A stretch of 55,468 nucleotides of DNA, from the NCBI GenBank assembly GCA_903892675.1, contig CAITJJ010000281.1:1-55468 (forward strand), in the 5' to 3' direction. The DNA comes from an uncultured Hyphomicrobiales bacterium. GTDB taxonomy: Bacteria; Pseudomonadota; Alphaproteobacteria; Rhizobiales; Xanthobacteraceae. The number at the start of each line of letters is the position of its first letter. The first letter of the stretch is position 1. Made by a program: the position numbers and the translations under genes. Shown piece by piece: positions 9,325-18,533 of this stretch. The notes beneath the pieces were generated by a model. The model saw only the letters and a list, made by a program, of their open reading frames with translations, was not told the origin of the DNA and searched no databases.

Positions 9325-10938
9325 ATGGCGACGGCAGCGGAGGCTCTACAGAAGACCAAGGAAGATTTCGCCAGGAAGCCCGAGACGACCGGCACGATGA
9401 AAGTGTCGCGGCCGCAGAACGGCGCGGAATATCTCGAATCGCTGCGTGACGACCGCGAGGTCTATGTCTACGGCGAACGGGTCAAGGACGTCACCACGCA
9501 TCCGGCCTTCCGCAACACCGCGCGCATGGTGGCCCGCCTTTACGACGCGCTGCACGATCCAGGACGCGCCGGCAAGTTGACGGTACCAACCGACACCGGC
9601 AATGGCGGCGTCACCCATCCCTTCTTCAAGGCGCCGAAATCGCAGGCCGATCTGATCGCCGGCCGCGACGCCATCGCCGAATGGGCGAAGATTACCTATG
9701 GCTGGATGGGCCGCGCGCCGGACTACAAGGCGGCATTCCTCGCCACGCTCGGCGCCAATGCCGACTTTTATGCGCCCTATCAGGACAACGCCAAGCGCTG
9801 GTACAAATTCAGCCAGGAGCGCCTGCCCTTCATCAACCACGCCATCATTCACCCGCCGATCGATCGCGACCGGCCGCCGAACGAAGCCGGCGACGTCTGC
9901 ATGCATGTCGAGAAGGAAACCGACGCCGGCATCATCGTCTCCGGCGCCAAGGTGGTCGCGACCGGGTCGGTCCTGACCAATTACACCTTCGTCGCGCATC
10001 ACGGCTTGATCCCTGTTCAGGACAAGGCCTTCGCCGCCATCTTCATGGTGCCGACCAATACGCCCGGCGTGAAGTTCATCTGCCGCACGTCCTATGAAAT
10101 GGCGTCAACGGTGATGGGCTCGCCCTTCGACTATCCGTTGTCGAGCCGGCTCGACGAAAACGACGCCGTGTTTATCATGGATAAGGTCCTGGTGCCGTGG
10201 GAAAATGTCTTCGTCTACGGCGACATGGACAAGGCGAACAATTTCTTCCCGCGCACCGGCTTCCTGCCGCGCTTCGTCGTGCATGGCTGCACGCGGCTCG
10301 CGGTCAAGCTCGACTTCATCTCCGGGCTGCTGCTCAAGGCGACCGAGGCCGCGGGCACCAAGGACTATCGCGGCGTTCAGGCCAATGTCGGCGAGGTCAT
10401 CGCCTGGCGCAATCTGTTCTGGGGATTGTCCGACGCCATGGTCAAGGACGCCAAGCCGTGGATTGGCGACTACGTGTTGCCGAACATGGACCCGGGCAAC
10501 GCCTACCAGATCATCGCGACGATGGCCTATACCCGCGTCAAATATCTCATCGAGCAGACAGTGGCGTCGGGACTGATCTACCTCAACAGCCATTCGAGCG
10601 ATTTCAAGAATCCGGAAATCCGCCCCTATCTCGACCAATATCTGCGCGGCTCCAACGGCTACAAGGCCGAGGAACGGGTGAAGCTGCTCAAGCTGTTGTG
10701 GGACGCGCTCGGCACCGAATTCGCCGGCCGGCACGAACTCTACGAGATCAACTATGGCGGCTCGACCGAGGAGATCCGCCGCTACTGCCTGTTCGGCGCG
10801 ATCGGTTCCGGCAATGCCGACAGGTTCAAGGGCTTCGCCGAACAATGCATGGCCGAATATGACCTCGACGGCTGGAAGGTGCCCGATCTCACCGACCCGG
10901 GCGAATTCAGTTATCACGCCTCGCGCGGAGCCAAGTAA
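9325..10938 (+). CDS. 4-hydroxyphenylacetate 3-monooxygenase (HpaB) family flavin-dependent oxygenase
   Basis: [49 protein letters not shown]-terminus and ...[16 protein letters not shown]...; typical HpaB/HpaH layout. Substrate unknown. Confidence 0.88.
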   Translation: MATAAEALQKTKEDFARKPETTGTMKVSRPQNGAEYLESLRDDREVYVYGERVKDVTTHPAFRNTARMVARLYDALHDPGRAGKLTVPTDTGNGGVTHPFFKAPKSQADLIAGRDAIAEWAKITYGWMGRAPDYKAAFLATLGANADFYAPYQDNAKRWYKFSQERLPFINHAIIHPPIDRDRPPNEAGDVCMHVEKETDAGIIVSGAKVVATGSVLTNYTFVAHHGLIPVQDKAFAAIFMVPTNTPGVKFICRTSYEMASTVMGSPFDYPLSSRLDENDAVFIMDKVLVPWENVFVYGDMDKANNFFPRTGFLPRFVVHGCTRLAVKLDFISGLLLKATEAAGTKDYRGVQANVGEVIAWRNLFWGLSDAMVKDAKPWIGDYVLPNMDPGNAYQIIATMAYTRVKYLIEQTVASGLIYLNSHSSDFKNPEIRPYLDQYLRGSNGYKAEERVKLLKLLWDALGTEFAGRHELYEINYGGSTEEIRRYCLFGAIGSGNADRFKGFAEQCMAEYDLDGWKVPDLTDPGEFSYHASRGAK

Positions 10939-10941
10939 CGA

Positions 10942-11670
10942 ATGGCGGCGATCCTCGCTCTCGAAAATATCTCGAAGCGCTTCGGGGCCGTTGTCGTCGC
11001 GGATGGAATCGACCTCTCTCTCAATGAGGGCGAGGCGCTCGGCATTATCGGGCCTAATGGCGCCGGCAAGACCACATTATTTGGCATGGCCACCGGCACG
11101 GTGGCGCCCGACGCAGGCCGCGTCCTGTTCGACGGCAAGGACATCACCCGGCTGGCGCCGGAAGGCCGTTGCCGTCTGGGGCTCGCGCGCTCGTTTCAGA
11201 TTCCGCAGCCATTTTCCGGCATGACGGTTTTCGAGAACGTCGTAGTCGCCGCCGCCTTTGGCAACAATGAACGCGAAAAGGCCGTCTATGACCGCTGCGC
11301 CGATCTGCTCGAACGCTGCGCGCTGGCCGGCAAGGCCAACAAGCGTGCCGGCGGATTGACGCTTCTCGACCGCAAGCGTCTGGAACTGGCGCGTGCGCTT
11401 GCCACCAAACCGCGCGTCCTGCTGCTCGACGAGGTCGCCGGCGGTCTGACCGAGCCTGAATGCGCGACGCTGATCACGCTGATCAAGGACGTGCGCGCCG
11501 AGGGCGTCACCATCGTCTGGATCGAGCACGTCGTGCACGCCCTTCTCGCCACAGTCGATCGCCTCGCGGTGCTGCATGGCGGAAAATTCATAGCCGCGGG
11601 CGATCCGCACAAGGTCATCCGCAGCGCGGAGGTGGCGGAAATCTATATGGGGATCGACGCCGATGCGTGA
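10942..11670 (+). CDS. ABC transporter ATP-binding protein (LivG-like)
   Basis: [55 protein letters not shown]. Confidence 0.92.
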   Translation: MAAILALENISKRFGAVVVADGIDLSLNEGEALGIIGPNGAGKTTLFGMATGTVAPDAGRVLFDGKDITRLAPEGRCRLGLARSFQIPQPFSGMTVFENVVVAAAFGNNEREKAVYDRCADLLERCALAGKANKRAGGLTLLDRKRLELARALATKPRVLLLDEVAGGLTEPECATLITLIKDVRAEGVTIVWIEHVVHALLATVDRLAVLHGGKFIAAGDPHKVIRSAEVAEIYMGIDADA

Positions 11671-12370
11671 CGCGCCGCTGCTCCAGGTCGATGCCATCGA
11701 CGTTTTTTACGGCGACTTCCAGGCGCTGTTTGGTGTCTCGCTGACAGTGGAGCGCGGCCATGTTGTCGCCGTGATCGGCGCCAATGGCGCTGGCAAGAGT
11801 ACGCTACTGAAGACTATCGCCGGGCTGATGCAGCCGCGCCGCGGCAGTATTCGCTTCAATGGCGCGGCGATTGACAACGCGCCGGCCTTCGCCGTCGTCA
11901 AACGCGGCATCGCGCTGGTGCCGGAAGGCCGCCGCCTGTTTCCATCGCTGTCTGTGGAAGAAAACCTCAAGATCGGCGGGCAGTCCGGCCGCCCCGGCCC
12001 CTGGACGCTGTCGCAAATCTACAAACTGTTTCCGGTGCTGTCGGAACGGCGCCATCTCCCGGCGACCGCGCTGTCGGGCGGGCAGCAGCAAATGGCGGCG
12101 ATTGGACGCGCGCTCATGTCGAACCCGGATTTGTTGCTGTGCGACGAAATCAGCCTCGGACTTGCGCCGATCATCGTGCGCGACATCTACGCGCAATTGC
12201 CAGCCATTGTCGGCGACGGCATGTCGCTGGTCATTGTCGAGCAGGATATCGCCCAGGCGCTGAAGGCGGCTGCGCAAGTCTACTGTTTGCAGGAAGGCCG
12301 CATCGCCCTGCAAGGCGCGGCGCGCGATCTCACGCGCGAAGCCATTTCAGCCGCCTACTTCGGGGTTTGA
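11663..12370 (+). CDS. ABC transporter ATP-binding protein (LivF-like)
   Basis: VIGANGAGKSTLLKTIAGL; LVPEGRRLFPSLSVEENL; LSGGQQQMAAIGRALMSNPDLLLCDE; overlaps the preceding ORF by 8 nt. Confidence 0.92.
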   Translation: MRDAPLLQVDAIDVFYGDFQALFGVSLTVERGHVVAVIGANGAGKSTLLKTIAGLMQPRRGSIRFNGAAIDNAPAFAVVKRGIALVPEGRRLFPSLSVEENLKIGGQSGRPGPWTLSQIYKLFPVLSERRHLPATALSGGQQQMAAIGRALMSNPDLLLCDEISLGLAPIIVRDIYAQLPAIVGDGMSLVIVEQDIAQALKAAAQVYCLQEGRIALQGAARDLTREAISAAYFGV

Positions 12371-12401
12371 CGAGTGAATATGCGCGTTCATCTCCCTCCG
12401 T

Positions 12402-12485
12402 CGTCATGGCCGGGCATGACCCGGCCATCCACGTCTTTCTTTCCTCGCGAAGGCGTGGATGCCCGGCTCAAGGCCGGGCATGACG
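12402..12485. repeat. REP-like paired palindromic intergenic element (copy B)
   Basis: gtcatggccgggcatgacccggccatccacg...cgtggatgcccggctcaaggccgggcatgac between livF- and livH-like genes. Confidence 0.8.
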
Positions 12486-12507
12486 AAAAAAGGTTCGGGG
12501 TGTAGCG

Positions 12508-13377
12508 ATGACCGAATGGCTCAACGTCATCCTGCAAGGCGTGCTGATCGGCGGACTTTACGCCATGTTCGCCGCCGGCCTGTCGCTGATCTTCGGCGTC
12601 ATGCGGCTGGTCAACATCGCCCATGGCGATTTGATCGTGCTCGCCGCCTACGTCGCGCTGATGGTGACGCAGACCCTCGGTCTCGATCCGCTGACCTCGC
12701 TGCTGCTGGTCGTGCCGGCCATGGCGATCATCGGTTATGCCCTGCAGCGCCTCTTGCTCAACCGCACGCTCGGCGACGACCTATTGCCGCCGCTTTTGGT
12801 AACCTTCGGCCTGTCGATCATCATCCAGAACGGTCTGCTGGAGCTGTTCACCGCCGATAGCCGCAAATTGCAGGCCGGCGCCGTCGAGACAATGACATAC
12901 CAGATCGGTACCGGCATCTGGGTCGGCCTGTTGCCATTCATCCAGTTCGTCGTCGCGGTCGCGGTGATCGCCGCGCTGCAAGTGCTGTTCTACCGCACAG
13001 CGCTTGGCCGCGCCTTCCGCGCCACCTCCGACGATCAATCGGTCGCGCAATTGATGGGCCTCGACACCCGGCATGTCTTTGCCATGGCGATGGCGCTGTC
13101 GCTCGCCGTCGTCGCCATTGCCGGCGTCTTCCTGGCGGTGCGTTCGAATTTCGATCCGGCCATCGGGCCGGCGCGGCTGATCTTCGGCTTCGAGGCGGTC
13201 ATCATCGGCGGGCTCGGCAGCATGTGGGGCACGCTTGCCGGCGGCGTCATTCTCGGCGTTTCGCAGGCAATCGGCGCGCAGATCGATCCGGGCTGGCAAT
13301 TGCTCGCCGGCCATATCGTCTTCCTCATCATTCTGGCAGTGCGGCCGCAGGGTCTGTTTCCAAAGGTGTCGGGATGA
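12508..13377 (+). CDS. Branched-chain-type ABC transporter permease (LivH-like)
   Basis: LQGVLIGGLYAMFAAGLSLIFGVMRLVNIAHGDLIVLAAYVAL; ATSDDQSVAQLMGLD; VIIGGLGSMWGTLAGGVILGV. Confidence 0.93.
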   Translation: MTEWLNVILQGVLIGGLYAMFAAGLSLIFGVMRLVNIAHGDLIVLAAYVALMVTQTLGLDPLTSLLLVVPAMAIIGYALQRLLLNRTLGDDLLPPLLVTFGLSIIIQNGLLELFTADSRKLQAGAVETMTYQIGTGIWVGLLPFIQFVVAVAVIAALQVLFYRTALGRAFRATSDDQSVAQLMGLDTRHVFAMAMALSLAVVAIAGVFLAVRSNFDPAIGPARLIFGFEAVIIGGLGSMWGTLAGGVILGVSQAIGAQIDPGWQLLAGHIVFLIILAVRPQGLFPKVSG

Positions 13378-14420
13378 GCGAACAGGGCCGCTACCGCGTC
13401 GAACACGCCACCCGCTCCAGCCGCATCGGCGTTGGCCTCATCGTCATTGTTTTGCTGGCGCTGGCGCTCGCGCCGTTCTGGGGCGACCGGCAGATGCTAC
13501 GGTTGCTGGCCGAACTGTTGACCTTCGTGGCGCTGGCCAGCCTGTGGAATCTGCTCGCCGGCTATGCCGGACTGGTCTCGGTCGGCCAGCAGGCTTTTGT
13601 CGGACTCGGCGGCTATTTGTTGTTCGCCATGGTGATCCTCGGCGGCGTTCATCCGATCGCGGCGATCTTCATCGCCGGACCGATCGCAGCTTTGGTGTCG
13701 ATCCCGGTCGCCGCGCTGACGTTTCGCTTGCGAGGCGCCTACTTTGCCATCGGCACCTGGGTGGTGGCGGAGGTCTTCCGCCTGCTTGCCTCGCAAGTGT
13801 CGGTGCTGGGCGGCGGCTCCGGCATAAGCCTTCCGGCCGCCGCGGTGATCGCCATGGCGCCGACGCGGCAGGCGCGCGAGTTCGAGATCTATTGGCTGGC
13901 GCTGGCGTTGACCGTGATGGTGCTGGCGGCCATCGTCGCCTTGCTGCGTTCGCGCCACGGCCTGGCACTGACCGCGATCCGCGACAATGAAGTCGCGGCG
14001 CAAAGCAACGGCATCGACGTCACTCGCGTCAAGCTGATCGTCTATGTGCTGACCGCGTTCGGCACCGCCATGATCGGCGCCCTGATTTTCCTGATGAAGC
14101 TGCGGATCTCGCCCGACACCGCCTTCAGCGTCAACGACTGGACCGCCTTTGTCATCTTCATTACCGTCATCGGTGGCATCGGCCGGATCGAGGGGCCGAT
14201 TGTCGGCACCATCATTTTCTTTTTCATGCGCCAGACGTTGTCCGACCTCGGCAGCCTGTACCTCTTGATCATGGGCGCCGTCGCCATCGTGGTCATGTTG
14301 TGGGCGCCGAAAGGATTGTGGGGCCTCATCGCCGAGCGCTACGGCTGGCAAGCGCTGCCCTTGCAACGGCAACTTGTATTCGACGACGACGCCCGGCGCG
14401 CCAGCGACAAACGCGCATAA
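13374..14420 (+). CDS. Branched-chain-type ABC transporter permease (LivM-like)
   Basis: ASLWNLLAGYAGLVSVGQQAFVGLGGYLLFA; IRDNEVAAQSNGIDVTRVKLIVYVLTAFGTAM; FVIFITVIGGIGRIEGPIVGT. Confidence 0.93.
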   Translation: MSEQGRYRVEHATRSSRIGVGLIVIVLLALALAPFWGDRQMLRLLAELLTFVALASLWNLLAGYAGLVSVGQQAFVGLGGYLLFAMVILGGVHPIAAIFIAGPIAALVSIPVAALTFRLRGAYFAIGTWVVAEVFRLLASQVSVLGGGSGISLPAAAVIAMAPTRQAREFEIYWLALALTVMVLAAIVALLRSRHGLALTAIRDNEVAAQSNGIDVTRVKLIVYVLTAFGTAMIGALIFLMKLRISPDTAFSVNDWTAFVIFITVIGGIGRIEGPIVGTIIFFFMRQTLSDLGSLYLLIMGAVAIVVMLWAPKGLWGLIAERYGWQALPLQRQLVFDDDARRASDKRA

Positions 14421-14454
14421 AAAAATGCCCGGCAAATTGCCGGGCATTTTTTAT
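14419..14454 (+). terminator. Rho-independent terminator at the end of the IclR(1)/Liv train
   Basis: aaaaaaaATGCCCGGCaaattGCCGGGCATtttttatt directly after livM stop: perfect 9-bp GC-rich stem with flanking A and T tracts. Confidence 0.93.
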
Positions 14455-14474
14455 TTGCATGCGCGAGAAAAAAG

Positions 14475-14651
14475 CTAATGCTTTTTCTTCTTCACATCGC
14501 CAGCGCCGGTGATGCCGGGATTGAACGATGGCGGATCCGAAGCCGGAAAACTCTCGTCGGAATTGACGGTAACCTTGTCTTCTTCCTTCTCGATCCGGGC
14601 GCGCTCTTCGGCGGCATGCTCTTTCGGCTTTTCAGCGACTTTGTCAGTCAT
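14475..14651 (-). CDS. Small protein (58 aa) MTDKVAEKPKEHAAEERARIEKEEDKVTVNSDESFPASDPPSFNPGITGAGDVKKKKH
   Basis: Read on the minus strand from cat 14649-14651 to stop 14475-14477; just below the ORF-track length cutoff. The DESFPASDPPS segment is one I recognise from small alphaproteobacterial proteins. Confidence 0.72.
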   Translation of the reverse strand: MTDKVAEKPKEHAAEERARIEKEEDKVTVNSDESFPASDPPSFNPGITGAGDVKKKKH

Positions 14652-14746
14652 GGCCTACCCCTTAATCGTGGTGGCGGCCGCCCGCTGGCGGCCGGCCTGT
14701 CGAGGATAACGGGCGGCGCTGCGATAGGTTCCTGCTTCCGGAACCG

Positions 14747-16636
14747 CTACAAATCCTGCTTGATCCAGGCGTCCTGAACGTCCTCACACCAGTTGCCGAC
14801 GTTCCACTGGCCAAAGGCGCCCAGGCCGCCGCGTTCGTCCGCGCCGGCATAGACCGGCACATGCACGACCGAGAGACCGTCATGCGAATAAGCCGCATTG
14901 AGCGCCGCGCGCAGACTGCCGGCGCTGTCGCCGCCAGACACGGCCAGGACGCCCGACACCGACGACGCCATCTGGACGTAATCAACGGCCACGCGGTCGC
15001 TGGTCTTGAACTCGACACCGTATTGCGCAAGTTGCAGACCTGTGATCGCCGCCATGCGGCGGTTATCGAAGATGACGATCATGCCGCGCACTTTGTGCTC
15101 GACGGCGTCGATCAGAACCTGCGGGTTCATCATGAAGGAACCGTCGCCGGTGAAGGCAATCGAATAGCGCGGTCGCTCGGCAAGCGCCGAGGCAAGCAGT
15201 GCGCTGGTCGCAAAACCCATATAGGACGCGCCGGTCTCGGTGTAAGTGTCGCCGCTGCGGTCGTCCTCGACGATCTGAAAGCCGTTGGCCTGCACGTCGC
15301 CGGCGTCGAAGAACTTGGCGGCGCCAATCGATCTGGCGAAGTCGGCAACGGTCTTGATGGCCGCCGGCTGCGCCAATACCGGCTTGCACCAGACGTCGTC
15401 GTGGAGCGGCGGACATTCGAAGCGCTGCTTTTTGTAGGCGGTCCATTCGGCCTTCTTCGCCGCGCAGGCGGCAAGCCATACGCCTTTATTTTTTTTCGTA
15501 TCCAACGCTTTGAGCTTTTCCGCCAGGCGCTCGGCGATCACGCCGATATCGCCGGTCAGAGCCAGCGTGTTGTTGTAATGCAGGGCGTCGGCCAGATCGC
15601 CGTTGATATTGATCACGGCCCGCGCATTCCTGTAACCGATGCCGGAGCAGTCGGCCTGACAGACCGCGCGCGTGCCGATGGCGATCAGCAGCTCGGCCTC
15701 GGCCATCGCATAATTGCCGCTGATCGAGCCTTTCGAGCCGCCGACATGCATGTTTTGCAAGTGCGCGTCCGGAAGGACGCCGGTCGAGCCCGGCGACAGC
15801 GCCACCACGGCACCCGACGCTTCCGCCAGATGCCGCAAGGCCGCGTCATGCCCGCGCGTGCCGCCACCTGCCTTGATGACGATCTTATTGGCGCGAGCGA
15901 TCATCGCCACCGCATCGTCGAGAGCTGCGTCATCGGCCGGCGCCATTTTCGTCAATGTGGGCCGTTCAGGCAGACCAGCAAGGTTGACCGTCAACCGCGC
16001 CGGCTGCGTGTTGAGCGGCAGCAGCAGATAAAACGGGCCAGCCTTGTAAGGATGATTGACGACAAGCGCGCCGCGCCGCAGCGCATCGCGGATCGCTTCC
16101 GGCGTATGCAGCACATACGACCCGCCGAGAATCGCGGTCATGCGGCCGAAGGCGCCCTGCTCCTCCTTCGGCACCTGCTGCATGTTGTAGCCTTCACCGA
16201 AGGTCGTTTCGTCGCCATAGATATGATAGACGCCGACGCCATTCGACGCGGCAGCGAGCGAGCCGGCGAAAGCCTGCATCGCGCCGGGCCCGATCGAGGT
16301 GATGACCGCCGATAGTTCGCCATATTGCCAACGCAGCGCGGTCGCCGCATGCGCCATCTCGACCTCGTTGCGGCAGTTGATGGTGCGCGTCGCGCCCTCT
16401 TCCTCGTAAATGCGCAACACATTGCCAAGATCAGTCGAGCCGTGGCCGAAAATGGCAAAATATTTGCGCACGCCTTGCTTCAGCAAGCCAAGAACCAACG
16501 CTTCCGACAACGTCGTCTCGATCAGCTTCGGTACGCTGCCCTTGGCCAGCGCTTCCGCGACGCCGCCGGCATCGCGGATGGCGCGGGCCCGTACCCGTAC
16601 CGCTCGTTCGTTGTCGTTGTCGGATCGCGTCAGCAT
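14747..16636 (-). CDS. Thiamine pyrophosphate-dependent enzyme, IolD-like (acetolactate synthase superfamily)
   Basis: LVLGLLKQGVRKYFAIFGHGSTDLGNVLRIYEEEGATRTINCRNEVEMAHAATALRW (catalytic Glu region) and C-terminal GDGSFMMNPQVLIDAVEHKVRGMIVIFDN TPP-binding motif. Confidence 0.87.
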   Translation of the reverse strand: MLTRSDNDNERAVRVRARAIRDAGGVAEALAKGSVPKLIETTLSEALVLGLLKQGVRKYFAIFGHGSTDLGNVLRIYEEEGATRTINCRNEVEMAHAATALRWQYGELSAVITSIGPGAMQAFAGSLAAASNGVGVYHIYGDETTFGEGYNMQQVPKEEQGAFGRMTAILGGSYVLHTPEAIRDALRRGALVVNHPYKAGPFYLLLPLNTQPARLTVNLAGLPERPTLTKMAPADDAALDDAVAMIARANKIVIKAGGGTRGHDAALRHLAEASGAVVALSPGSTGVLPDAHLQNMHVGGSKGSISGNYAMAEAELLIAIGTRAVCQADCSGIGYRNARAVININGDLADALHYNNTLALTGDIGVIAERLAEKLKALDTKKNKGVWLAACAAKKAEWTAYKKQRFECPPLHDDVWCKPVLAQPAAIKTVADFARSIGAAKFFDAGDVQANGFQIVEDDRSGDTYTETGASYMGFATSALLASALAERPRYSIAFTGDGSFMMNPQVLIDAVEHKVRGMIVIFDNRRMAAITGLQLAQYGVEFKTSDRVAVDYVQMASSVSGVLAVSGGDSAGSLRAALNAAYSHDGLSVVHVPVYAGADERGGLGAFGQWNVGNWCEDVQDAWIKQDL

Positions 16637-16638
16637 TG

Positions 16639-17622
16639 TCAGTTGGTCTTCTCGTTCGCGGCTTTGAGGATCGGGTTCCAGCTGGCGATGTCGGCCTTGA
16701 GTTGGGTGGCGAGGAAGTCGGGTCCGCGATCGCTCACCGGCGGCACCGTGCCGCCGAGTTCGAGCAGGCGCTTGGCCACCGCCGGGTCGTTCAGCGTTGT
16801 GTTGAGCGCCTCGCTCAATTTGGCGACGACGGCCTTCGGTGTGTTCTTTGGCGCGAAGATGCCGCTCCAGATATTGATCTTGAATGCCGGCACGCCCGAT
16901 TCACTGGCGTTCGGAACGTCGGGCAAAGCCGGCGAGCGGGCATTGCCCGAGACGACGATGCCTTTCACACTGCCGCCCTTGATCGCACCCTGCACACTGA
17001 CCACCTGTTCACAGAAGAAATCGACATGGCCGCCAATGACGTCGTTCAACGCTGGGCCGGTGCCGCGATAGGCGACCAGCGTCGGTTTGACGCCGAGTTC
17101 GGCAGTCAATAGCAGGCAAGCCATATGCGATGACGAGCCGATGCCGCCATGCGCCTGCTTCACCGCCTCGCCTTCCTTCTTCAGATAGGCGGTGAACTCC
17201 TTGAGGTCTTTAGCCGGAAATTCCTTGCGGGCCACGACCGCGGCCGGCGCGTTCGCGGTCAAGCCGATCGGCTCGAAGTCCTTGGTCGAATCGTAGCGCA
17301 AATTGGGAAACAGCGCCGGCGCCGAGACGTGCGAGCCCATGCTGGCGCCGAGCAGCGTGTAGCCGTCCGGCTCCGCCGCCGCGACCCGCGCCGTCCCGAT
17401 GGTGCCGCCGGCGCCGCCGAGATTTTCAATGACGACGCTCTGGCCGAGCGCCTTGCCCATGCCGTCGGCCATGATGCGGGCGACGACATCGCTCGGACCG
17501 CCGGGCGGAAACGGCACGACCATGGTGATTGGCCGGCTCGGAAAATTCTGCGCCATCGCCGGCAGACTCATTGCGGCGAAGGCAATGGCGGCCAACAGGC
17601 CCTGGATGCGCGTTTTCTTCAT
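16639..17622 (-). CDS. Tripartite tricarboxylate transporter (Bug family) substrate-binding protein
   Basis: Signal peptide then FPSRPITMVVPFPPGGPSDVVARIMADGM...VIENLGGAGGTIGTARVAAAEPDGYTLL. No TctA/TctB seen in the window. Confidence 0.92.
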   Translation of the reverse strand: MKKTRIQGLLAAIAFAAMSLPAMAQNFPSRPITMVVPFPPGGPSDVVARIMADGMGKALGQSVVIENLGGAGGTIGTARVAAAEPDGYTLLGASMGSHVSAPALFPNLRYDSTKDFEPIGLTANAPAAVVARKEFPAKDLKEFTAYLKKEGEAVKQAHGGIGSSSHMACLLLTAELGVKPTLVAYRGTGPALNDVIGGHVDFFCEQVVSVQGAIKGGSVKGIVVSGNARSPALPDVPNASESGVPAFKINIWSGIFAPKNTPKAVVAKLSEALNTTLNDPAVAKRLLELGGTVPPVSDRGPDFLATQLKADIASWNPILKAANEKTN

Positions 17623-17657
17623 AGCCTAACCCTCCCTGGAGTGTTTGTACTTGTGCG

Positions 17658-18524
17658 TCATTTCAGCTCCCCGCCGATCGTGCCGTTCTTGATCGCGGCA
17701 TCGATCAGCGCGTCGTCATGCGTTACCAGCAACGAGATGTTGCGCTCGTTGCGCAGAATATTGTTGAGCCAGCGCAGTTGCCCGATAACCGCGCCCTTGT
17801 CTTCCTTGACCCAGGGCGCCGCCTTGCCTTTGACCTGCGCGATATTGTCGAGAACCCAGCCGACGTCGACGCTGTGTAGAATCTCGCGGCCGGATTGCAG
17901 CGCGATATAAACCATCTGGTGATCGGTTGAGTGGCCGGGCGCCTTGATCAGGACGACGCCGGGCGCGATCGGGTAATAATCGCCGTAGTCGAAGATGATG
18001 AACTGGTTGATCTGTTCCGCCGTCATCGCCAGATGTGGCTTGTGCGGCGTATTGAGAAGACAACGCGCGGTCTCGACGGAAACAAATGTCTTCTTCGCCA
18101 GTTCGTTGAAATTCGCGGCGCGGGTCACCCCGGCGACATGGTCGGCATGGAAATGCGTCAGCACGATCATGCGCGCGTCATCGAGCGCCTTCTGCAATCG
18201 CGCAAACGCCTCGGGGAAATAAGGCTCGCGCTTGTCCGGCGTCGAAAACGAATCGTGCGTCTCGCGGTCCATCCCTGAATCGATCATCACGGTCGCGTCC
18301 GGATAGACCACCTGAAACGCCGAGCGCGGCATCGTGATTGGCGTATCGTCGCCGCCTTCGATGACGAAGCGGTTCGGCCGCACGCTTGCCGCAACGCGCA
18401 CGGCATTGACCGCGACCGGCCAGGCGCCTGGCAGCAGTCCGGCAAGGCGGCGGATCGCCGACAGGTCCGCCGTGAACGGAACCTCCCGCACCTCAGCCAC
18501 ATCCGTCACGCCCGCGACACTCAT
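17658..18524 (-). CDS. MBL-fold metallo-hydrolase
   Basis: VLTHFHADHVAGV motif, KAPGHSTDHQMVYI, HSVDVGW. Confidence 0.88.
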   Translation of the reverse strand: MSVAGVTDVAEVREVPFTADLSAIRRLAGLLPGAWPVAVNAVRVAASVRPNRFVIEGGDDTPITMPRSAFQVVYPDATVMIDSGMDRETHDSFSTPDKREPYFPEAFARLQKALDDARMIVLTHFHADHVAGVTRAANFNELAKKTFVSVETARCLLNTPHKPHLAMTAEQINQFIIFDYGDYYPIAPGVVLIKAPGHSTDHQMVYIALQSGREILHSVDVGWVLDNIAQVKGKAAPWVKEDKGAVIGQLRWLNNILRNERNISLLVTHDDALIDAAIKNGTIGGELK

Positions 18525-18533
18525 CTTTTCTCT

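Noticed and set aside
14861-16315. 484-aa plus-strand ORF
   Set aside because: Antisense to the IolD-like TPP gene; composition typical of a shadow ORF.
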